Shown here piece by piece: positions 25,730-37,752 of a DNA stretch of 64,000 nucleotides. The notes below the pieces were generated by a model. It was given only the letters and a program-made list of their open reading frames with translations. It was not told the origin of the DNA and made no database searches. The DNA comes from Littorina saxatilis. Its lineage: Eukaryota > Mollusca > Gastropoda > Littorinimorpha > Littorinidae. The stretch lies in contig NC_090253.1 of the NCBI RefSeq assembly GCF_037325665.1, forward strand, positions 13,075,273 to 13,139,272. The letters are read 5' to 3'. Position 1 is the first letter of the stretch, and every line of letters begins with the position of its first letter. The position numbers were made by a program, and so were the translations under genes.

Positions 25730-28282
25730 GCGCGCGTGCGCACACACACACACACACACACAGAACCGCACATAGACACGCACGAATACGCGCGTGCAAC
25801 CCCCCCTCCCCCCTCCTCACACACACACACACACACACGCGCACGCGCGCGCGCGCACGCAGACTTAGAGAAACAGGCAGAGTCAAATCAATGCAGAGAC
25901 TAAGACAGACAAAAAAGAAACAATCAGCCAGCCGCTCGCCGGCCAGCCAGCCAGCCAGCCAGGCAGCCAGCCAGCAATAGACAGCAGGGGCGGACGAGGG
26001 GGGGAGGGCACAGGGGGCACGTGCCCCCCCCCCCCCCCCCGAAAAAAAAAAAAAAAAAAGATTTTTCTATGCTGATTCTATGACCATTTCTAAGTTCAAA
26101 TGGCACCATTTTGCTTCTTTGGGCAAAATTTTTTTCCGGGGGGGCATGCCCCCGGACCCCCCTAGCAAATTCGGGCGCTTCACGCCCATCACATTCACTT
26201 TCGATTCAAAGTGCCCCCCCCCCTTACAAAGCAACTGTTCCGCCCCTGGACAGCCAGACATACAGACAGACAGAAAGCCAACAAGTACAATACAAGGAGC
26301 ATGCGATGCCTCACCGTGTTGATGTGCATTAGACAAGAAGCTGTGCGGTGAGTGTCGAGGTCAACCACCCTCACTGCTCGCCTGTTGGGGAAGTATAAGT
26401 ACTTGCCGTCCGCTGTCACGCGAAACTTCTCTGAGTAGTCACGACGGAAACCTGGAAACATGTACACATGTATATATATATATATTGTTAAACTTCTCTG
26501 AGTACTCACGAATAAACCCTGGACACACACAGACACATTTATGTTGTTTAACTTCTCTGATTAGTCACGACTGAACCCTGGACACAGGCACACATTTATG
26601 TTGTTTAACTTCTCTGATTAGTCACGACTAAACCCTGGGCACAGGCACACATTTATGTTGTTTAACTTCTCTGAGTAGTCACGACTGAACCCTGGACACA
26701 GGCACACATTTATGTTGTTTAACTTCTCTGAGTAGTCACGACTGAACCCTGGACACAGGCACACATTTATGTTGTTTAACTTCTCTGAGTAGTCACGACT
26801 GAACCCTGGACACAGGCACACATTTATGTTGTTTCAAAAAAGAAAAGGCAAAGCAAACGAAAAGTCGCGGCCTCGCCAACATGTGCTTTATGATTAAAAA
26901 AAATAAATAAATAAAGAAAATAAAAAAAATTGTACACAATTATATTCTCTTTTATGTGCATCAACAAATGAAAGCGAACGACATAAGTCTTAAGAGCAGG
27001 TAAATGGACAGAGGATTTGAACAGAAAATCTGAAAAAAGTAATTAAGGTCTTAAGAAGGAGGGAGTCTCAAATTGAGGGATCAACAGTCACTAGTGCCTA
27101 TTTGCGAAATTATTTCCTTCAATTTTAAGCTGTGCGCACGACGGGCGCTGTGGCGAGGTGGTAAGACGTCGGCCTCTTAATCGGAAGGTCGAGGGTTCGA
27201 ATCCCGGCCGCGGCCGCCTGGTGGGTTAAGTGTGGAGATTTTTCCGATCTCCCAGGTCAACTTATGTGCAGACCTGCTAGTGGCTTATCCCCCTTCGTGT
27301 GTACACGCAAGCACAAGACCAAGTGCGCACGGAAAAGATCCTGTAATCCATGTCAGAGTTCGGTGGGTTATAGAAACACGAAAATACCCAGCATGCTTCC
27401 TCCGAAAGCGGCGTATGGCTGCCTAAATGGCGGGGTAAAAACGGTCATACACGTAAAATTCCACTCGTGCAAAAACACGAGTGTACGTGGGAGTTTCAGC
27501 CCACGAACGCAGAAGAAGAAGAAGCTGTGCGCACGAAGCAGACATGACGTCGACCTTAGGCATGTGACAAAGTTGAGAGATGGACTTATCACAAGTTGTG
27601 TTAAAAGCCAGGCCAGATCTGAGTTGTGGAGCTGAGCTGATTTCAAAGGAGTGTGCCTGTACTCTGGAACAGATATGTGGCGGTGTGCCTGAACATTCTC
27701 ACTTACAACAGATATATCCTTAAGTTCACCTTTCAAAACTGTCACCGTCTCTAGAGTGGTGACGTCAAGGAAGTAAATGTTGTTGTCGTCAGCATTGGCG
27801 CAGATGACGTACTTCCCGTCCCCAGAGATGGCCAGTCCCTCAACACAAAAGTCATCATCATCGTCGCCCGTGCGGGTGGAAAAGTTGACCTCATATGTCA
27901 TGAGTTTGGTGGCCACAAGCTGTTTGGTCTTGACGTCGCACACCACTATCCGGCGTTGGTCCAAATCCGTTGTAGCCACGTGTTTGGTGTTACCTGTTTT
28001 AAACATAAACAGATGCAAAATTAAAACCGGTCAGAGATTAACAGACACACGAAAGCTAAGGCTTACATACAGAAAGAGATAAGCAAAGAAAGACCGCCCG
28101 CCGTTAGAACTGAGCAAACTAGGAGTCAAACATACACACACTTACACACGCACGACGCATCCAGCACTCTCTCCCACCCCCCACCCCCTCTCGTTGTTTT
28201 TGTCTGTCTGCCTGCCTGTCTGTCTGTCTTTCTTTCTGCCTCTCCCTCTCTCACTCTCTCTCTCCCCCCTTTCTCTCTGTTG

Positions 28283-28341
<59 letters not shown>

Positions 28342-28363
28342 TGAGTGTGTGTGTGTGTGTCTC

Positions 28364-28397
<34 letters not shown>

Positions 28398-28603
28398 CCT
28401 TTCTCTCACCCCTCTCTCTCGTTGTGTCTGTATATATCTGTCTCTCTCCCTCTCTCTCTGTCTCCCTCTATCTCTCTCTCTCTGTATCTGTCTGTCTCTC
28501 TCTCTCTATCTCTCTCTCTCTCTCTCTCTCCCCCTCCTCTCTCACCCCCTCTCTTTCTCTCGTTGTGTCTGACTATATCTATCTCTCAATGTCTCTGTCT
28601 CTG

Positions 28604-28676
<73 letters not shown>

Positions 28677-31600
28677 CGGTCAAATCCAAAGCAGAAACTA
28701 ATAGCCACATACCAGCAATAGGGACTGAAGAAGAGAAGTCGAACTTCCTCATACTTCTGGGTACTTCCACTTCGCCACCCTTGGCCCCTGTTTTCGCGTC
28801 ATAGAACGTGAAGCTTTCCTCATAAATCAGCAGGGTGGAACGACCCTCACCGCAGGCACATATCAGCGGGTGGCTAAGATCAGTCTTCTTCCACAGAGGA
28901 ACCCCCGACTCAAACCTACAACAGGAGAACCGCTAATCAAAACTAGGCATGCCTTTCCGGATCAAGCGCAGATCAAGCACACAGATTTGTTGTTTGTTTG
29001 TTTGTTTGCTTAACGCCCAGCCGACCACGAAGGGCCATATCAGGGCGGTGCTGCTTTGACACGTAACGTGCGCCACACACAAGACAGAAGTCGCAGCACA
29101 GGCTTCATGTCTCACCCAGTCACATTATTCTGACACCGGACCAACCAGTCCTAGCACTAACCCCATAATGCCAGACGCCAGGCGGAGCAGCCACTAGATT
29201 GCCAATTTTAAAGTCTTAGGTATGACCCGGCCGGGGTTCGAACCCACGACCTCCCGATCACGGGGCGGACGCCTTACCACTAGGCCAACCTTGCCGGTAA
29301 GCACACAGAGCATCAAGAAAATCATGATTATTCCTTACTGCTCGACCCCATTTTGACCTTGAATTTCTCTTTCAGCATAATTTTGTTATGGTTTTGTCGG
29401 CATATAAAGTTTCATTAACGCTGCGGACACCCTTAACGTCACATATATACAACCGTAATCGGCTCCTGTGACGAACTCACATACAACACCTAAAATGGGA
29501 ATTCAGACTCCAATTTAGTTTCATATTAGAAGTACTGTGGCCCTCCACCCCCCTCCCCCCCCCCACTTTTAACCTTTACAGAAAATCTGTAAAATTAAAA
29601 TTAAATTAAAATAAAAGGATTTTATAAGGGAGTGAGTCTTAAATCGTAACAGAAAAAAACTTGAAACAGACAAACTGTGCCTATTATTCCTATTTTTGTC
29701 GTGCACCCTTACATTTCTACAGACTTACGCGTAGGCTACAAGAAAGTCGTCAGAGTCGGTGACGATGACGGTGTCGTTGCAGCAGAGGAAGACATTCTCC
29801 AGGTCGTTACCCACCCCCTCTATCTTCCGCACCCTGCGTCCTTCTGCCACGTCCACCACAGACAGCGATCTGTCGTACGAGCCTGGAAAAGAAGAGACCG
29901 TTAATCGTGTATGATTTTACTCAAACCCGAGAGTTCATTCAAAACTCATAATGACGTCAACCACAGACAGCGACCGGTCGTACAATAGCCTGGAAAAACG
30001 AGAAGACATAGAAACCGTTCATCGTGTACGATTTTTACTCAAAACCGACAATTCTCTCAAAACTCATAATAACGCCAGACACAGACAGTTACATGTCGGA
30101 GGAGTCTGGAAAAACGTGAAGACGAGGAGACCTTTTATCGTGTACGATTTCACTCAAAGCCGACGATTCAGTCCAAACTCATTAGAACGTCAAACAAGGA
30201 CTTCTACTGGTCGTTATAGCCCGAAAAATACATTGAAGAGGATACTGAACAGATAACTGATATCTTTTTTGTAATCAAAAGTGCCAGCTACAGGCATACT
30301 CACACGTCACAACGAACTTTCCGTCATCGGTCATTGCTAGTCCAGTGACGTCAGACGTGTGTTCGTTGAGGCAATGCACGAGCTGTCCCCCAGGGGGGAT
30401 CAGCAGTTGCTTGCTGGGAATCAGGAAGATACCGTCACTCTCTCTGCACTGCTGGAGAAACCCTTGTACACCCTGGCGACAAAACACAATGGATGGGATA
30501 TCACTGATCAAGCCAAATTAATGGTGTGTTGTTCTTGTTTTTGACCGGGGTTGGGGGTGCATGTGTGTGTGTGTGGGGGGGGTGGGGTTGGTTTTTTTTA
30601 GAGGGTATGTATGTTTAAGACCACCGATAGTCCTAAGAGGACTGCATTCCTTTGTTAAAAACCACACACACCTTTGGCACAGACTGGAGCCTGCAGATGA
30701 TCTGCGCGGGCAGCTGCAGCGGGTCGTACTGCAGGGCGTCCTGGGAAAGCTGAAGGGCCTCGGCCACGATCTTCAGGTCCTCGTCATTGGGGAACGCCTT
30801 CCTGGCCGCGCTGTAGTCATCCAGCACCGCCCTGAAATAATGAATCATTCTGTTTGAAACTGTAGTCATCCACCACCGCCCTGAAATAACGAACCGTGTT
30901 GTTAGAAACTGTAGTCATCCACCACCGCCCTGAAATAACGAACCGTGTTGTTAGAAACTGTAGTCATCCACCACCGCCCTGAAATAACGAACCGTGTTGT
31001 TTGAAACTGTAGTCATAAAGGACCGCCCTGAAATCAATCAATCAATCAATCAATCAATATGAGGCTTATATCGCGCGTATTCAGTGGGTTCAGTTCTAAG
31101 CGCAGGGATGTTTTTTAATTAAAAAAAAAATTGTTATGCAATTTATATCGCGCACATATTCAAGGCGCAGGGATTTATTTATGCCGTGTGAGATGGATTT
31201 GTTTTTACACAATACATCACGCATTCACATCGGCCAGCAGATCGCAGCCATTTCGGCGCATATCCTACTTTTCACGGCCTATTATTCCAAGTCACACGGG
31301 TATTTTGGTGGACATTTTTATCTATGCCTATACAATTTTGCCAGGAAAATCGTGGGATCTTTAACGTGCACACCCCAATGCAGTGTACACGAATGTAGTG
31401 AAATAACGAACCATTCTGTTTAAAACTGTAGTCATCCAGCACCGCCCTGAAATAACGAACCGTGTTGTTAGAAACTGTAGTCATCCACCACCGCCCTGAA
31501 ATAACAAACCGTGTTGCTGAAACTGTAGTCATCCAGCACCGCCCTGGAATTACGAACAGTGGTTTTTTTTTAAAAATAATTAACCTTGTTTTTTTGTGTA

Positions 31601-34600
31601 AAGAACGACATCTCTGTTTTATACTGTAGTCATCCAGCACCGCCCCGGAATTACGAACAGTGTTTTTTTTTAAGTACAACATCTGTGTTTTTTAGAGTAA
31701 AACTTATTTGACTGAAAATCACAAATGTGGATAGTATACAGTACTAAACTGGACTAACACCATGTAAGCGTTACTTACAACAATGTAAAAGTGTGTAATT
31801 ACCTGACGCCACAGGCAATGAGCTTTGATTGCACAAAGCGAAAATTGAGAAGACACTCTTCCTTTAGCTGGTCCTTGTTCTGTGCTTGTATCGCATGGTA
31901 GGGGAGGTTATTCAGTTTTCGCAGGTTGAAGGAGTTGCCGAATTTGAGCGGTTGAGGGGACACAATCCTGTCGGCTTTTGCAGAGTTCCCCGACTTGTCT
32001 ACATAAGGTTTTGGTTTTCCTGGTAACAATAAAAAAAAATGTCGATGTGATGAATTTTAATAACAGATCAAGGAATAAAACTATCTATCCAGCAAAGACA
32101 TCAAATTGCTTATTGCATTTCGAAAAGGACAAATTATTCTCAAACTTACAAGAAAACTAAGACTTTAAGAAGTACTGTTTACATTCCTTTAAACGAAATA
32201 TCACGGATATGGAGCATTTTCGAGTTAACAATTGCAGGTACATCTCAATTATGGTACAGTAGGCCTAAATGTCCTGTTGATGTTTTGAGCTCAAATTCGT
32301 CAGAAAACGTCTCCATAAAAGGCATGATGAACATCGTATATTTTACACAAATCATTTGCAAATACTGACCGGCAGACCAGACACCCGAGAAGAAATGAGC
32401 GAGGGCAGCGTGCAAGGCGGTCATGGCGGTGTCGTTGCGGCAGTAGCGGTCATGGGCAGCCTCTATGAACTGTCTGTGATACCAGAAGAACACCCCCACA
32501 CCGTCCGCCCCTCGATCAACTGAAACAGATCACGTGACAGATCTGACCACCATGTTGGATTAAAAGTTGGCAACGATGGATACAGTTACTGCAGTGGAAC
32601 CCCCCTTTTAAGACCCCCCCTTTTAAGACCCCCCCTTTTAAGACCCCCCTTTTAAGACCCCTTTTAAGACCCCTTTTAAGACCCCTTTTAAGACCCCCTT
32701 TTTAAGACCCCCTTTTAAGACCCCCCTTTTAAGACCCCCTTTAATACACCCCTTTTAAGACCCCTTTTAAGACCCCCTTTTAAGACCCCCCTTTTAAGAC
32801 CCCTTTTAAGACCCCCCTTTTAAGACCCCCCTTTTAAGGCTCCTTCCCTTTTAAGACCCTGTTTTGTAAGATTCTCATTTCATAACCTCTCAAAATGTAC
32901 CTCCATCTTAAGACTCCCTCCTTTTTAAGACCTGATTTTCTCATATTTTTGGAGGTCTTAAAAGGGGGGTTCAACTGTATTCAACCAAACATCCGTCAGG
33001 GCGACTCACGTTGACTTCGAGCTTGCATTGCTGTGTAAGCTGGCTTGTGAATGCTTAGATCTATAGCTCTTCTTAAGTGTAATTAAGTGGACTGGGTGGC
33101 CGAGTGGTAACGCACTTGCGCTCGGAAGCGAGAGGTTGCGAGTTCGACCCTGGGTCAGGGCGTCAGCAATTTTCTCCCCCCTTTCCTAACCTAGGTGGTG
33201 GGTTCAAGTGCTAGTCTTTCGGATGAGACGAAAAACCGAGGTCCCTTCGTGTACACTACATTGGGGTGTGCACGTTAAAGATCCCACGATTGACAAAAGG
33301 GTCTTTCCTGGCAAAATTGTATAGGCATAGATAAAAATGTCTATCAAAATACCCGTGTGACTTGGAATAATAGGCCGTGAAAAGTAGGATGTGCGCCGAA
33401 ATGGCTGCGATCTGCTGGCCAATGTGAATGCGTGATGTATTGTGTAAAAATAATTCCATCTCACACGGCATAAATAAATCCCCGCGCCTTGAATATGTGC
33501 GCGATATAAATTGCATAAAATAAAAAAATAAAAAAATAAAAATAAATCCCTGCGCTTAGAACTGTACCCACGGAATACGCGCGATATAAGCCTCATATTG
33601 ATTGATTGATTGATAATTACGATGCAAAAAACAAGCAACAACATAAACAACTCATGATTTATTTCATAATGCCAGCATACTCTTCAAGCAATGTTTGTGC
33701 TCATTGCAACGTTTAGCGCAAATATTGCATTGCATTACACACGCACACACACATACACACGCACACACACAGACACACACACCGACCAAAAAACAAAAAA
33801 AAATTAACAATGAGAGTCGATTTCAAAACTGATCAGTCACCAAGATACTGTCCAAGATCAGCCTTTAGCCTGACAAGCAGCAGGGGAGGCAACCTCCTCA
33901 CAGGCGGGGTCCAGAAGGTGTACACGTCATTCAGTACGTCATCATCACATGACAAGATGTCCTCCAGCTCTGTTTCCGTCAGCCCACTTTGACCTGCAAT
34001 CAATGAAAAATAGTCAATCATGATTGGCGTGTCAGTTTGCTATCAGATAATTATGTTAACAAACAAACGATTAGAATATCATGATGTGTTGGTCAGTTTG
34101 CAGATGATATTTAAAAAATAAATGATTTGAATATCATGATTTGTTTTTGAATTTGCTATCTGGTGATATATATATCAACAAACAAACGATTTGAATATCA
34201 TGATTTGTTTGTCAATTTGCTATCAGACGATATGTAAAAAAACAACAATTCAAATATCATGATTTGGTGATATTTCAACAGACACGTGATTTGAAAAGAC
34301 AATTTTGGAGATAACTCTCTCGGTTGTTTTCCAGGGTGTGGAAGAGTTGTGCCGCATATATTCAAGGCACGTGACCTGTAACATTGCCGCGTTCTCTCCA
34401 ACTTGGTGCCTATCACCTTTGCATGGTTTCAAGAGATCAGTATTTAGGATTCAACTAGCTCCATATTCAAGGTTTGCTTTTCGTTCGCACTTCCGCAGTT
34501 GCCTCGGACAAGATGTTTTTAAAATCTTTTTGAAAGAGATCATGATTTGTGACAAGATTTATAAAGTACCGACTCTGAATGAATCTGAGGTTAAAGGAAC

Positions 34601-34655
34601 ATTCTATCCTTTACTGTGATACGCCTCAAAAGTAAAAAAGTTAATAAAGAGTAGA

Positions 34656-34703
<48 letters not shown>

Positions 34704-34762
34704 ACACTCACACTCACACTCACTCACAAACACACAAACACACACACACACTCACACAAACA

Positions 34763-34855
<93 letters not shown>

Positions 34856-37621
34856 TGATGGTGAGGTAAGCAAGTGCACGACTGACGAGCGTTTCGCCGT
34901 GAGATTTTTCCAGTTCCGCAAACATCATGTTGATGCTGTCTCGAACCGTTGTCTGTAGGACCAAAGACATAATATTGTACTAGACAATAAAACTAGAAAA
35001 TACAATTGTCATGAGCCATTTCAAGGCGAGCCACAAGTTACCATAATTGTCATAATTTTCACGTTTTTTGTTTATTCATAACCAGCTTGGTAACAGAAAA
35101 CATAGTCATAATTTTCACCAGTTTTTAGATGTGAAACCATCGCGGTTTTGAATACGTGTTTCCGAGGACCACGATTGTAAACATTCACTCTCAAAGACCC
35201 AATCAATGTTGATAATTATGGCGATGACTCATGGTCAATTTTCAAATAAGCTCTGTAATCCATAGGACAGCAAAAAGTCTAAAAACACTAAAAGGAAAAG
35301 GCAAATGCTAACAACTTACTGAACACGCGAAAATGATGACAGCTCTGGACATTTTTAGACTCGAAGAAAAGCGACGAATAGGTGACAATTAGGCCACACA
35401 AAAAAAAGTCTGTTTACGGTAACCCGACCGACCCTATTTTTTTCGCGAGACCCTAGACTTTTTTTTGGCATTTGGGGAAGAAAAATTTTTTTAAAAAAAT
35501 AATGTAAAAATATGGTTTTTTGGGAGAAAAAAAAAATATAAAAATCCCGACCTACCAACCCTATTTTTTTGGCCTATGTTACCGTAAACAGACCTTTTTT
35601 TTTGGCCTTAACAGCACTGACGCGCGTTTGGGCACTGAATTGCATTTTAAAAATTACGTTCAAACTATGGCTCTCTAAGCATTATTGTGCGTTCTTTTGG
35701 TTTTTCAAAATGATGACAATATCAAGGCAAAGTAAAGCAAATTTAATTTCAAGAAATCCCATGGCGGTAAATGAAAAAACAAAAATACAAGAACAAAACG
35801 AGATGCAGGCTGTGTCATCAATACATGTATATATAAACTCAGTCCGTTGGTGGCTTGTTGTTAGACCAGCGTTTTTGTCGATCCTCTGGGATCATATGTG
35901 ACCTTCCACCACGAAATGAGCAGGGATCGCGTTTACGCACGATTTTTGCGTATTTGACGCATTTTAAAAGTCGCTGACGCGTTTTTTTCGCCGCGCCGCG
36001 TAAGCCATACGCAAAAATATTGTAACTTTTTCTTGTCTTCACGCAGCGCTTTTGCTCTGACTTAATAATCACCCGATCCTGAAACTGACTATAGGGCTCG
36101 AGAAGTGACGACACACATGAAATCTGCGCGTCAAAACTAAAGTCCGTTTCTTTTTGCATCGAAGTATCGCAAACGAACGTAACGAGGGTATTACCAGATA
36201 ATGTCTTGTCGGATAATGAAACAGACATTAGCTGCTCTCCCATCTCGCGCTTCCAAAAGGCGGAAAGTGTGTCTAGTCGTATTAGAGCGGGAAACAAACT
36301 CGCAAGGCCCGAAGGTTGGAGACAGCAGGGGTGTTATTCGACAGGCGTGCGCGGAGTTCGACAGGAAAACTCGCCGTATTTAGGTAAGGAGTGTCTTTAA
36401 GCCTTTCGTGCGTGTTTTGTTTGTGTCTGTACGTGTTTTCGTAGTACGCAAAAATATTGGTCCGTGACGCGTTTTTTTCGTTTCGTTGCGTATGACTTAC
36501 GCGTTTTTTAAAAAGCTAGCGCGATCCCTGAATGAGTCGCATGTCACCTTTGCATGATGTTAATATTTTTACATTTTCCTAAATAGTTTTTTATGCTCTA
36601 TCCAGTGGTGAAAACAGTTTTAGAAAAGAGCGAAAACAGTTTGAGTTATAAGCCTGTGAGTAAGGTGACCCTCACACTGTTACCATACACTCTCCGGACT
36701 TATATTAAGCCTAGCGCAAAACCGCGCGAGGTGACATGCGACTCATTTCGTGGTGGAGAGTCACATATCGCTTTCTGTTACCTTTCGGCCTTGGTCGATA
36801 AAGATGAAACAGAAGGCAATATACTCCCCTCGGATCGACCAAAAAGCTGGTCAGACAAGAAGCCATTAGACATCTTTTACTGTCTGACCGAAATCAGATG
36901 TTGATTCTTAGGAAACACCATAGCGTGAGAGTGATACGAGAATCCGTCCGAACTGAGCTGAAAGGAACGGTATTTCATGATCAGAAACAAAACAAATGAT
37001 GTGAAATAACCCTACCTGCAACACAGTGTGGCTGGGGAGAAAGTAGGACCTCCACTTGCATGCTGTGTCGAAGGAGAGTTTGAGAAAGAGAGGGAGCGGA
37101 CAGGATTTGAACGCGTCCATCACAAGCTGTCTCTGATTGGCTGTCAGTTGGCGCTTGGAGGCCGCAAGCCATTGGTCCAAAATCCCGCTGACGTCATTGT
37201 CTCCGAGGATGGGGACTTGGTAGAAGTTGGACTTGTCATCTTGGTACATAGCCTGGTTGAAGACACAGAAATACTTAATTCCTGAAAAGGATTGCAAGTC
37301 TAACTGTTAAAATCATTTTGAAAAATCACCTATTATTGTTGAGCGATCATGTCAGGTTTGGATTGACTTTAAGGCACCGCTATTGTATCAGATTTGACTG
37401 AAGAAGAAAAAGAAGAAGAATCATACCTATATTTTACAAAAATGTAAAGTCAAAAGAGACCGATGGAGAAAATGGCACATACAGCCGCAGCTGGACGCAA
37501 TTGATCAACATCTACAGACTAAATGCTGCTTTGTTGAAACAGTGAACTCTTCTCTAAAACAGCAGAGAGACAGAGAGAGAGGGGTGAGAGGGGGAGAGAG
37601 GGAGAGGGAGAGGGAGAGGGA

Positions 37622-37680
<59 letters not shown>

Positions 37681-37694
37681 GGAGAGACATAGAG

Positions 37695-37752
<58 letters not shown>

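Noticed and set aside
33090-33165. tRNA gene (also the tRNA-like sequences at 27142, 13911, 12158, 29297, 51272, 19935, 14408)
   Set aside because: All have A and B boxes but continue into SINE bodies with repeat tails, and several are flanked by target duplications or occur as multiple copies.
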